From Nostoc sp. UHCC 0870 (GTDB lineage Bacteria; Cyanobacteriota; Cyanobacteriia; Cyanobacteriales; Nostocaceae), in contig NZ_CP091913.1 in assembly GCF_022063185.1 (NCBI RefSeq), positions 1,426,001-1,490,000 on the forward strand: DNA of 64,000 bases, given 5' to 3'. The notes beneath the pieces are model-generated. The model was not told the origin of the DNA and searched no databases. It was given only the letters and a program-made list of their open reading frames with translations. This document shows positions 36,547 through 44,700 of the stretch, piece by piece (position 1 is the first letter of the stretch; the number at the start of each line of letters is the position of its first letter). The translations under genes were made by a program, and so were the position numbers.

Positions 36547-38592
36547 TTAGTTTACTGGTGCAGTTATATAACCTTGAGAGAAGTTATTGTATTCAGAGAC
36601 AATAGCTCTCATAACATCTCTGGCTATACCTTTAGCATCAGTAGCTTGAGTATGGATATTGATAGAGCCTATACTTAGCCCTGTCCCTCTCCTACCTAAA
36701 GAATTAACTAAAGCAGATTGTTGTTGTCTGTTAAGAATAGCTTCTGAAGTATTAGCAACTACTAAACCAGACCCAGGAGGAGAGGCTTTACCTTCTCTAA
36801 TGGCAGCAGCTATCAATCCATCTACTCTACCCTCTGCTGAGTTAGGTATTAGAGCCCCAAAACCAGGGATAAGCCTAGCTCCAAATTTTAAGGCACTCCC
36901 AAAAGTATTAAGTGAGTTACCCACACTCTGTTTCAAAAGTCCAGGATTCTTAGCTTCAGCTTTAGCAACAACTTCCCCAATAACAGGTATTCTCCTAATT
37001 ATTTCAACAAAGAAGTTTTCTATGTGAGTTTCTACATTATCCCAAAATTGAGATATCTTACCAGTAAATGATTTAATACTATTAGTTAAGTTCTCCCAGT
37101 TAGCTGCTACTATTGCTGTTACCCCAGCTATAAGCCCTGCAATAGCTAACCCTAACGTCCCTATACTAGCAACTATTGGGGCTACTAACATAGCTGTAGC
37201 TACAGCTACAACACCTAATAAAGCATACCCTATTAATTTACCTAGAGTTAATAATAAAGCTCCCCAATCTAAATTAGATAAGAACTTTCCTAACCCTATA
37301 AATAATCCACCAAGGGCTTTTAGAATTACATCTCCTATTTTAACAAAATCTAATTTAATTATAAATCTAAATATTTCATTAAATAATTCAGCTAACTTAG
37401 TACCTACAAATCCAAATACTGAACCCCAATCTAAATTACCTAAAAAATCTAAACCTTGATTTGTAAATGCAGCTAATTTAGTTCCTAATCCTTCAAAGTT
37501 AAATATTTTACTAAATAATTCCCTAAGCTTTTCCTCTCCATTAACATTGAAGATTACACTATTATTAAAGGATTTTAGAAAATTATTAATTTCTTCTACT
37601 CTTTTATTAAAGCCCAGGATTCCATTTCTTAATGTTACCATTGGGTCCCCTAGAGAGATTCCTAATCTACGCAAGCTTACACCCACTGTATTTAGTAATC
37701 CATCTTCACCTAATATACCTATTAGTCCATCATTAAGTGCAGTAAAAGCTGACTGAGTACCCTCATCATTAGATAAATCTTTCATAAGCCCAAAGACACC
37801 AGTTTGAGGATCAAGTAGAGTGGATTTAAATCCTTCTATTAAACCTGATATTGATGTGGTTGAAGCTTTGATAACTTCGTCTGGAACTTTAAGTGCTCTT
37901 TTTAAAACTTCTACCCTTTCTCTAGCTGTTAAATCTTCTACACTTTTACCTAACTTTTGAGCCTCTTGTTCAATAAAAGCTAATGTTGCAGGGTTAGCTT
38001 CAAAGAACTTAAGTTTTGTAAGGGAGGCAGTAGAAGCTCCTCCAAGGAATTTACTAATACCTAAACTAGCAAGAGATGTGTCTACTTTTGAGGTGGCAGC
38101 AAGAAATCCGGCATCCTTGGATATTGAGTTTAGTGCTTCCTTATATGCTTCCTGGTCAAATGAACCATCTAAAGCTTTAAAAGCAGGTACTAGGTTATCC
38201 ATAATACCTTTCCCTAAGTTTACATAGTCTGAAGTTGCCCCAGGTAAGGAAGCAGCCACCTTTGACATAGTATTAGAGAATTCATCAATGAAGGAAGTAG
38301 CATCTTTAAAATTTAAACCTACAAGCTTCATTAAGGTTCCAGCCGTGGATATGTTCTCTTGCTGAATATCCATTGCATCATTTAACTTACCCCCAATCCC
38401 TGTGAGTAAGGAACCTATACTATTTAAACCAGTAGTAATGGCACTGGTCATTAAGTTAGCCCCTAATGTTGCTCTACCTAATGATTTAGTTAATCCATTA
38501 TCTAATTGAGAATTTAAGTTCCTAATTACTACACTAGCCTGATCATTTGCCTGTAGGGTGATAATTACATTGTTATTACTCGCCAAATTCAA
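36547..38592 (-). CDS. Tail tape measure protein
   Basis: About 680 residues, helical and Ala/Gly/Leu-rich with strong hydrophobic stretches (GKLIGYALLGVVAVATAMLV and IGTLGLAIAGLIAGVTAIVA around residues 450-490), as expected for a tape measure. Its position right after the tail chaperone pair is diagnostic. No ATG is available near the beginning: TTG 38592 or, better spaced from GGAGG, TTG 38586 must be used. It overlaps the second chaperone frame. By the usual 1.5 angstrom per residue rule the tail would be roughly 100 nm, an inference. Confidence 0.87.
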   Translation of the reverse strand: MNLASNNNVIITLQANDQASVVIRNLNSQLDNGLTKSLGRATLGANLMTSAITTGLNSIGSLLTGIGGKLNDAMDIQQENISTAGTLMKLVGLNFKDATSFIDEFSNTMSKVAASLPGATSDYVNLGKGIMDNLVPAFKALDGSFDQEAYKEALNSISKDAGFLAATSKVDTSLASLGISKFLGGASTASLTKLKFFEANPATLAFIEQEAQKLGKSVEDLTARERVEVLKRALKVPDEVIKASTTSISGLIEGFKSTLLDPQTGVFGLMKDLSNDEGTQSAFTALNDGLIGILGEDGLLNTVGVSLRRLGISLGDPMVTLRNGILGFNKRVEEINNFLKSFNNSVIFNVNGEEKLRELFSKIFNFEGLGTKLAAFTNQGLDFLGNLDWGSVFGFVGTKLAELFNEIFRFIIKLDFVKIGDVILKALGGLFIGLGKFLSNLDWGALLLTLGKLIGYALLGVVAVATAMLVAPIVASIGTLGLAIAGLIAGVTAIVAANWENLTNSIKSFTGKISQFWDNVETHIENFFVEIIRRIPVIGEVVAKAEAKNPGLLKQSVGNSLNTFGSALKFGARLIPGFGALIPNSAEGRVDGLIAAAIREGKASPPGSGLVVANTSEAILNRQQQSALVNSLGRRGTGLSIGSINIHTQATDAKGIARDVMRAIVSEYNNFSQGYITAPVN

Positions 38593-38836
38593 TTCCTCCT
38601 GTCATTCCCCACTCATGTAGTTTATTTTCAGGAGAGGGTTTTTGTTTTTTATTTAGGTCAATGAACACATATAAGTGATATAAACATTCAGATATTTCCA
38701 TATCTAAGAATTGAAAATAGGAGGGATTGATACTCCCCCCACAGGCTAGAATTAAGGATTGAAGTAGTTCAGTACAAGTTAATGCTGGTTGAGATTGAAC
38801 ACTAAACAGAAGTTGATTTTCTTGCCAAATATTCAA
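38576..38836 (-). CDS. Tail assembly chaperone, downstream frame
   Basis: An open frame of 86 codons that overlaps the end of the 137-residue upstream gene by 35 bp, in the +1 (equivalently -2) frame, and has only TTG as a start (38836). It is followed by the tape measure gene. This is the layout of the frameshift-produced G-T / E-E' chaperones in lambda, P2 and Mu. Contents: LTCTELLQSLILACGGSINP and SECLYHLYVFIDLNKKQKP. Probably made as a C-terminal extension of the upstream protein. Internal initiation at TTG is the alternative. Confidence 0.65.
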   Translation of the reverse strand: MNIWQENQLLFSVQSQPALTCTELLQSLILACGGSINPSYFQFLDMEISECLYHLYVFIDLNKKQKPSPENKLHEWGMTGGIEFGE

Positions 38837-39215
38837 GCTTATCTCGAAAGCAACTTAAGCTAGCTGCTACCCTCTCTATATCTTCAACTTCTAAAATATC
38901 CAAAAGTTCATCAAAAGAAACTTTATCTTTATCCCCAAATTTAGTCATACACAGTGAAGCTAATTTTAAGGCAATAAATGATTCAGTTTTATAATCTTCA
39001 TCAGCAGACTTTAGAAAGCTTTCTAGTAAAAGAAACTGACGGGATTTAGGAGATTTCATTTCAACAGGAGTTCCATCAGTTAATATAAACTTAACTGTTC
39101 CTTCTTCCTGGTTAAACTCTACTTGAAATTCAGAAGAGTCTACTTCTTTAGGTAAGGAAATAGATTCTACAGGAGCTATTTCTTTTGCTTCTTCAACTAT
39201 TACTTTTCTAGCCAT
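38802..39215 (-). CDS. Tail assembly chaperone, upstream frame
   Basis: A 137-residue acidic protein just before the tape measure: SSEFQVEFNQEEGTVKFILT, TPVEMKSPKSRQFLLLES and MTKFGDKDKVSFDELLDILE. Length, acidity and position suit the P2 gpE / Mu gp41 type chaperone that coats the tape measure. ATG 39215 has AAGGAAA upstream. A second frame opens before its stop; a ribosomal frameshift in the window 38801-38858 would make a fused protein of about 215 residues. Confidence 0.7.
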   Translation of the reverse strand: MARKVIVEEAKEIAPVESISLPKEVDSSEFQVEFNQEEGTVKFILTDGTPVEMKSPKSRQFLLLESFLKSADEDYKTESFIALKLASLCMTKFGDKDKVSFDELLDILEVEDIERVAASLSCFRDKLEYLARKSTSV

Positions 39216-39235
39216 ATTTTCCTTTTATTTAATTT

Positions 39236-39697
39236 TCAACTAAATTCCGCAGTCTCTACAGAGAATTCAATCTGTAGCATTACTGTTTTAGTACCATCAG
39301 CAGTATCAATACCATCAGCACACATCCAACTAGATATCTTACATCCAGTTAGTCTCCAGGCTTTGTTACCCCTGAAGGTATCAGTACCTTGGGCATTGCT
39401 TACTCTTTTAACAGGTCTTAAGGTTAAATCAAAGTTAGTTCCACCTTCTTTCTGTTTAATAAAGTCAAACACTGGACCATCTGTTTCAGGGTCATGAGGT
39501 TTAGAAATGGTTACTGTCTGGTATTCTTTATTTCCACCCTCAGTAGTGCGGGTAGCATTAGAAAGACCATCATTAAAAGTAGACCTTTTGAAACTAGCTT
39601 TTACACCAGAAAACTGTGTCCAATATACAGAACTTAAACCTTCAATAGTAATTAAGAAATCTGCATTGTTCACAGGTGAAATTGGATTAAGTCTCAT
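39236..39697 (-). CDS. Tail tube protein
   Basis: A 153-residue tail tube (T4 gp19-like) protein: NNADFLITIEGLSSVYWTQF, GVKASFKRSTFNDG, TEGGNKEYQTVTISKPHD and DGTKTVMLQIEFSVETAEF. It forms the inner tube inside the contractile sheath. It lies directly after the sheath gene, with a 32-bp gap. Confidence 0.88.
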   Translation of the reverse strand: MRLNPISPVNNADFLITIEGLSSVYWTQFSGVKASFKRSTFNDGLSNATRTTEGGNKEYQTVTISKPHDPETDGPVFDFIKQKEGGTNFDLTLRPVKRVSNAQGTDTFRGNKAWRLTGCKISSWMCADGIDTADGTKTVMLQIEFSVETAEFS

Positions 39698-39729
39698 AAT
39701 TTTATTATTGTTTATTCTTAATGTTTAAA

Positions 39730-41211
39730 TTAAACTACCTGTCCAGTAATCACTTGAGACTCAAGCTGATTTTGGTTTAAGGGAAGAGTGCCAATACTAA
39801 CTCGTATGGTTGAGATAAGTAGCTTCTCTAAGGCAGGAGCAGGTACAGCATAGACTTCTAGCAATACATTACCTTGCTCTAATTCTTCTGGAGTATTGTT
39901 TTCAAAATCACATTTAACTTCAAAAGCTTCAGCTTCAGTTGCACCAAATAGTGCTTTACCTCTCCACAGACGGGAGCAGACTGCATAGGCTGTTTGGGAA
40001 ATGTTATTTAATAGAATTCCTTGACCATCAATAATAGAGAAGAGTTCATTGTCAAACCCTTTACGTAGTGTTCCATTAAGAACATTCATAATAACTCTAG
40101 TATGGACAAACTTATAGAATTCATTTGTGGAGCGAGTTCTCATAGCCCAAACTACAACACCCTTATTTCTCAGGTTTCTAATAACATTAATTCTTAGAGG
40201 ATTGAGAACATCTTGTTGAGCATTATTAACTTTGGTTACTACATCCTTAACTCCTAGAACTGGGAACTTAGCACCAGCAGGAGGTTGTTGGAAACCTTCT
40301 TCTTTGAATGCACGAGTAGCTAAACCAGCAACACCAGCAGAAGGAGGAACAGTAGCATCCTCTAGGTCAGTCAGGTAAGGGTAGTATACGCTGGAGTGTC
40401 CTTGTGCAGAAGCATACAAAGCAGCTTCAACTTGAACTTCAGCTATAGTTAAATTAGCCCCCATATCAATTAAAGCTACCCAATCAAAGCTAGCATCAGA
40501 AGCCAAAGCTTCCATAGCATTACCCAAAGCTAATCTATCTGACTGAACAGTTAAGGCTTGGAATGCTTGAGGGGCAATTAAGAATCCTTGAGCCCATTCA
40601 TCATCTACATCAAAAGAGTTTTCAATAGCGTAGATATAATCTACAGAGGTTGGTGTGGTTGGGGTAACTTCAGTAACTGTTATGTTAGATCCAGTAACCA
40701 CTACAGTTAAGGTAGCTAGAGGATTGTCTGCTCTAACAATTAACTCATCTGTGTCTTCTCCAGCTACAGCACTAACAGCATCAGCTACACTGGAATTATT
40801 AATTGCAGCTAGTAAACCTGAAGCAACACTAGCTAAAGTAGGTGTAGGGCTAGCAGGGGCAGTATAGGTAACTGCTGTTCCATTGATTGTAGTAGTGTAA
40901 GCTCCAGCAGCAGCAGTAGTAACAGTAATCTTAAATCTCTTAGCAATAGGAGTTCTTACAAAGTAAAGAATCCCTCTTTTATCATTGCGGAAGAATAATT
41001 TAACTGATGCTTCAGAAGGGCTAGCACCAAATACATTAGTAAAGTCAACTAGTGAGGTTACTTGGGTAGGATTTAAATAATCACCTGAAGCTGAGGAACC
41101 TATCATATAAACAGCTTGATGAGAAGCTAATTCTAATGAACGGTATCCTTGGGTACTTTCTACTACCTTAGTACCCGGCCGTGTAAAGTTTGCGAAGATA
41201 TTAGTCGTCAT
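39730..41211 (-). CDS. Contractile tail sheath protein
   Basis: A 493-residue sheath protein. Typical stretches: RPGTKVVESTQGYRSLELAS at the N-terminus, VYMIGSSASGDYL, YYPYLTDLEDATVPPSAGVA, GLATRAFKEEGFQQPPAGA, LRINVIRNLRNKGVVVWAMR and TRSTNEFYKFVHTRVIMNVL. An Ala/Thr/Val-rich inserted domain lies at about 105-195. The gene proves a contractile tail. Confidence 0.93.
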   Translation of the reverse strand: MTTNIFANFTRPGTKVVESTQGYRSLELASHQAVYMIGSSASGDYLNPTQVTSLVDFTNVFGASPSEASVKLFFRNDKRGILYFVRTPIAKRFKITVTTAAAGAYTTTINGTAVTYTAPASPTPTLASVASGLLAAINNSSVADAVSAVAGEDTDELIVRADNPLATLTVVVTGSNITVTEVTPTTPTSVDYIYAIENSFDVDDEWAQGFLIAPQAFQALTVQSDRLALGNAMEALASDASFDWVALIDMGANLTIAEVQVEAALYASAQGHSSVYYPYLTDLEDATVPPSAGVAGLATRAFKEEGFQQPPAGAKFPVLGVKDVVTKVNNAQQDVLNPLRINVIRNLRNKGVVVWAMRTRSTNEFYKFVHTRVIMNVLNGTLRKGFDNELFSIIDGQGILLNNISQTAYAVCSRLWRGKALFGATEAEAFEVKCDFENNTPEELEQGNVLLEVYAVPAPALEKLLISTIRVSIGTLPLNQNQLESQVITGQVV

Positions 41212-41216
41212 ATTTA

Positions 41217-41831
41217 TTAAGTATTAATTAAAATAGTAGAGTCTTCTGTATATGTTGAGTTATCAGATGGACTAAAGTTAGGCTTTGCTCTATTTATCCT
41301 AATCTGTAATTCTTGTAGAGAAGGTGGATTAGAAGTATCAAAATAACCTGGAGGTTGTAGGTCACTAATATCAGGAAATTCAGTAGTCCTAAAAGTAGCA
41401 TCAAAAGCAAAGTTTAAGTGAATTAACCAATCTCCATCCTGGTCTTCTGTTCTACTTACTGTAATAGAATCCTCTATATCTGCTGGTTGGAAATACTCTA
41501 TATCAGGGTCAGGGGACTGAATTAAAGAATATATATGCAAAGTAGATAATACCCCTTCAAATGCCGCCCAGGGAAGCTCATGGTAAGGCATCTGACCAGG
41601 AAACATATAAGTTAACCTGTAGGGAAATCTAGCTGTAGTCTTAATTGAGGCTTGCCCATCTTTTAAGTGAACTACACTTTGCACTGGAACTTCAATAGCA
41701 GAATTGGCAGGATAGTTTTGGTTATTTACTGTGAAGTAATAAGACTCAGGATAATCTAAATCCCACTGATTAATAGCAACCCTAATAGTTAAGAATTCTC
41801 TAATCTTTTGTCTAACTATTTGGATATTCAT
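41217..41831 (-). CDS. Putative tail completion protein
   Basis: A 204-residue protein upstream of the sheath. I do not recognise the family firmly. It has WDLDYPESYYFTVNNQNYPA, RFPYRLTYMFPGQMPYHELP and SRTEDQDGDWLIHLNFAFDA. Between capsid connectors and the sheath one expects the tail terminator or neck proteins, so that role is inferred from order only. Its stop overlaps nothing, but its start overlaps the stop of the preceding gene by 4 bp. Confidence 0.55.
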   Translation of the reverse strand: MNIQIVRQKIREFLTIRVAINQWDLDYPESYYFTVNNQNYPANSAIEVPVQSVVHLKDGQASIKTTARFPYRLTYMFPGQMPYHELPWAAFEGVLSTLHIYSLIQSPDPDIEYFQPADIEDSITVSRTEDQDGDWLIHLNFAFDATFRTTEFPDISDLQPPGYFDTSNPPSLQELQIRINRAKPNFSPSDNSTYTEDSTILINT

Positions 41832-42304
41832 TTTCTATCTTTATCCTTTGTTAAAATCAAATTCCAGGCTGTTGGATTATTTTCTGATAGGAATATCAAT
41901 CTATAATAATCAACTGCCCCTAGGTCTTTTGTGGAGGGGCTAGAATAGATAATTTGATTATTGTTATCTACAGGAGGATCAATAACAAACCTTGATTTAG
42001 TATTCCCAGATGGGGCTATTAGGGATTTAGAATATACTCTGGGTATCTCTACTTGCATATCATTAATAGATATAAAAATAGAATCAGCACCTTCTACACT
42101 AATCTGAAGGTTTGAAAACCTGGGGGATACAGAAGTAATATAGGGTTTAGGGATTATTAAATTATCAACTATATCAATCGTTTTAGTAGTTGTATTATAC
42201 GTTTGATGTCTAATTAAAAGATGTCTACGTTGAGGTAATCCCAGCTTTTCCTCCACTTTTGCTATCTTATTTTCAACTGAAGCAAGTTGTTGGTAGAGCT
42301 TCAT
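41828..42304 (-). CDS. Hypothetical neck/connector region protein
   Basis: A 158-residue protein in the head-tail joining block. It starts with a short coiled coil (LASVENKIAKVEEKLGLPQR) and continues with beta-rich sequence (FSNLQISVEGADSIFISIND, DYYRLIFLSENNPTAWNLIL). No family recognised. Overlap with the next gene (4 bp) and abutting the previous one argue for a fixed structural role. Confidence 0.5.
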   Translation of the reverse strand: MKLYQQLASVENKIAKVEEKLGLPQRRHLLIRHQTYNTTTKTIDIVDNLIIPKPYITSVSPRFSNLQISVEGADSIFISINDMQVEIPRVYSKSLIAPSGNTKSRFVIDPPVDNNNQIIYSSPSTKDLGAVDYYRLIFLSENNPTAWNLILTKDKDRK

Positions 42305-42619
42305 TTACTTTAATTTATTTGTCTTTTTAAGTAAAATTTGGTTTAACTGTTCTTTTACTTCTGGAGTTGTCTTAGCTACCATCCCAACTCTTTTTTCTAC
42401 AAAAGAAGAATAAGATGTGGGGTTATCCAATCTTATAGAAGATTTACTAGGGGCAACATACCATCCAGCTTTTAGTTTACCTGTCTTTACAGGTGTCCTA
42501 TTTCTTAGTCTGTTCTGAGCCCAATCTGCTGTCTCTTCTAATGCTTCTTGGATAATCTCTTTAGTTATATTCTTATTTTTAAATAAAGGTCCAGATGCCT
42601 TAATATGGTAAGAAATCAT
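42305..42619 (-). CDS. HK97 gp10-like head-tail connector
   Basis: With the ATG at 42619 the protein has 104 residues. The pattern ALEETADWAQNRLRNRTPVK followed by TGKLKAGWYV and SFVEKRVGM is that of HK97 gp10-like proteins (tail completion/neck). An upstream TTG at 42655 would overlap the preceding gene; the ATG lies 4 bp after its stop and is preferred. Confidence 0.72.
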   Translation of the reverse strand: MISYHIKASGPLFKNKNITKEIIQEALEETADWAQNRLRNRTPVKTGKLKAGWYVAPSKSSIRLDNPTSYSSFVEKRVGMVAKTTPEVKEQLNQILLKKTNKLK

Positions 42620-42623
42620 AAGT

Positions 42624-42971
42624 TTACCAATATGATGTAGATTTCTTATTGCCAATATACTTATTGTAAATTACATCTATTTTAAGGATGTAAGCCAACT
42701 CTTTTAGTAACCTGCTCCCCTCACCTTTTAAGTGTTTTACATGAAGGGAATAGGACAGTTTAGACCCTCTACTCTCAGTTACATAACTGGTTTCCCTAGC
42801 TTCTTTAAGTAGAAGGTCAAGACTCTCTATTTCTGTAATTATTTCTAAAGCTCTCTCAACTACAGTTTCTGTATATTCAGAAGTGAGTTGATTACGCACT
42901 AATTCAGTAAAGATAGAGTGACCAGTCAACCTTTCAACTAATTCAATTTGACTGGTTGTAAACTGTGCCAT
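42624..42971 (-). CDS. Putative head-tail adaptor
   Basis: A 115-residue helical protein between major capsid and gp10-like genes: MAQFTTSQIELVERLTGHSI, IITEIESLDLLLKEARETSY, KGEGSRLLKELAYILKIDVI. Short helical proteins in this place are usually gp6-like adaptors. The assignment rests on position and helicity. Confidence 0.5.
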   Translation of the reverse strand: MAQFTTSQIELVERLTGHSIFTELVRNQLTSEYTETVVERALEIITEIESLDLLLKEARETSYVTESRGSKLSYSLHVKHLKGEGSRLLKELAYILKIDVIYNKYIGNKKSTSYW

Positions 42972-42991
42972 TTAATTTAGCCTAAGAATTG

Positions 42992-43948
42992 TTACTGGGT
43001 GATGGCATTCAATGCTGCTGCGCCTTTAGCTCTGTTATGAACCTTCAATTGAGGCTTAACATAGATAACATACTTCTCTGCATCTGGATTGCTGGAAGGT
43101 AGGCTCTCAATAGCAACCTGCATTCCTTCTCTAGATTGAGTGTTATTTTGACCAAAAGTATACAAGGTTACTTCAGGTTCATTAACAAAGTAAAGAATGT
43201 TATTTGGGCAGTAAGGGTCAGAGATAATGGGACGACCAGCATAAGTTACGCCAGTGTAACCAAGGTCAGCTTGACCAGCAGGTAGTTGATTGATAATACC
43301 TAAGTTGGCATTAAACAATTCTTTGTATTTAGCTACAATTTCTGGGGTAGTGTAGATAGCTGTGAAGTTGCCTGCTTTACGTGCAATAGCAGTTTCCATA
43401 GCTAACATCAAGGCAGATGTCAAAGCTCTGTTTGAACCATTAGTATTAAAAATAGCAGACCAAAGGGTATAGGTAGCAGGGTCAATACCAGCATAAGCAG
43501 CGTTAGCTACAACTGAACCTAAACCTACAACTCCACCATGAGCAGCCAAACCTGTACCAGTGTAAACCTGACCACTTAAGGCTTCCATAATGGCGCGGAT
43601 ACCACTTTGGATCTCATAACCAAACAAATCACGCAAAGCACCTTTACCAGCAGCAGCAGCTTCAGCAATATCTTCTTTTTGCACTTGGAAGGAATGGCGT
43701 AGTCTGTGAGTACCAATAGGTAGGGAAGCACCAACTACAGCATCTTCACTGAAAGAAGACACATCTGCTGTGGTAGCTTCACCAGTTACACTAGCTCCAC
43801 CTGTATTAGCATTCCACTTAATAACTCTCTGACTAGTAATTTTCTTGGTCAGACGGCTCAACATAGGATATTGATTAAGTTGTAAAGAAGCAATTTCCTC
43901 TTGTACAACGAGCTGCAAACTTTTAATAGGATCAACAATAACTGTCAT
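42992..43948 (-). CDS. Major capsid protein (HK97 fold)
   Basis: A 318-residue capsid protein: QYPMLSRLTKKITSQRVIKW, TADVSSFSEDAVVGASLPIG, RLRHSFQVQKEDIAEAAAAG, MLAMETAIARKAGNFTAIYT, YAGRPIISDPYCPNNILYFV and IYVKPQLKVHNRAKGAAALN are typical of phage major capsid proteins. There is no delta domain within the protein; the separate upstream gene probably provides scaffold. Start ATG 43948. Confidence 0.85.
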   Translation of the reverse strand: MTVIVDPIKSLQLVVQEEIASLQLNQYPMLSRLTKKITSQRVIKWNANTGGASVTGEATTADVSSFSEDAVVGASLPIGTHRLRHSFQVQKEDIAEAAAAGKGALRDLFGYEIQSGIRAIMEALSGQVYTGTGLAAHGGVVGLGSVVANAAYAGIDPATYTLWSAIFNTNGSNRALTSALMLAMETAIARKAGNFTAIYTTPEIVAKYKELFNANLGIINQLPAGQADLGYTGVTYAGRPIISDPYCPNNILYFVNEPEVTLYTFGQNNTQSREGMQVAIESLPSSNPDAEKYVIYVKPQLKVHNRAKGAAALNAITQ

Positions 43949-43979
43949 ATTTTATATATTTAAATTTTAAAGTTTATTC

Positions 43980-44558
43980 TTAACTGAAAGCTTGAAATAA
44001 AGCATCAGCAGTATCAATTTTTTGAGTAGGGTTAACAGGAGCAGGTTTAGTTTCAGTAGAACCTGAACCATTAACATTTGAAGGAGGTAAGTAAAATTTA
44101 CCTTCATCTGAATTTAAATAAGAGTTCAACGCATCCTTTAAAGGAGAAATAGAATCATCACCTTTGACTACATACCAAGTACCATTCTCTTCTTTTAAAT
44201 AATCCCCAAATTCTAAATTAAGTAACTTTTGCAGGGATTTGGGATTAAGTGCTTTAGACTCAGCAATTACTTGGGAGATAGCTTGAGATTTCTTAACTGA
44301 AATTGTCTCTTTATCTTTCTGGTCTAATTTAGCTTGAAGGTCTACTAATTGATTTTGGAGGGTTTTGAGAGTTAGCTTATCTGATACTTCTGGAGTTTCA
44401 GTCTCAGAAGGTTGGTTTACTGTAGATAAGGTTTTCTTAATTTCTTTACTTAATGAGGAGGCTAATCCTTGATTTGCTTTTGTGAAGTCTTCTTTTAAAC
44501 CAGAAATAGCTTCAGCAATACTAGAATTAACAAGTGCGGTGATTTCTTCAGGTGTCAT
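43980..44558 (-). CDS. Scaffold-like coiled-coil protein
   Basis: With ATG 44558 (AAGG upstream) the protein has 192 residues; the open frame extends to 44600. It begins MTPEEITALVNSSIAEAISG and has a coiled coil at about 60-110 (LTLKTLQNQLVDLQAKLDQK). Between portal and major capsid, such acidic helical proteins act as capsid scaffold, sometimes joined to a protease. I see no protease motif. Two TTGGACA promoter motifs lie upstream. Confidence 0.68.
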   Translation of the reverse strand: MTPEEITALVNSSIAEAISGLKEDFTKANQGLASSLSKEIKKTLSTVNQPSETETPEVSDKLTLKTLQNQLVDLQAKLDQKDKETISVKKSQAISQVIAESKALNPKSLQKLLNLEFGDYLKEENGTWYVVKGDDSISPLKDALNSYLNSDEGKFYLPPSNVNGSGSTETKPAPVNPTQKIDTADALFQAFS

Positions 44559-44659
44559 AAAATCCTTTGTAAATTTAAGGTATCTGTATATTATTCTCAA
44601 TACAGTTTGAGTAGTCTGGTTTGAGGCTTATCCAGTTGCCATCTTATATAAAAGAATAC

Positions 44660-44667
44660 TGTCCAAT
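44660..44667 (-). promoter_or_regulatory. Phage promoter motif ATTGGACA (family 2)
   Basis: Minus-strand ATTGGACAG is followed by TATTCTTTTATATAAGA, about 100 bp in front of the scaffold gene. It closely resembles the motif in front of terS at 48045. Confidence 0.4.
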
Positions 44668-44700
44668 GTTTTTAAATTAAGTATTCTCTTTCTATAAATA

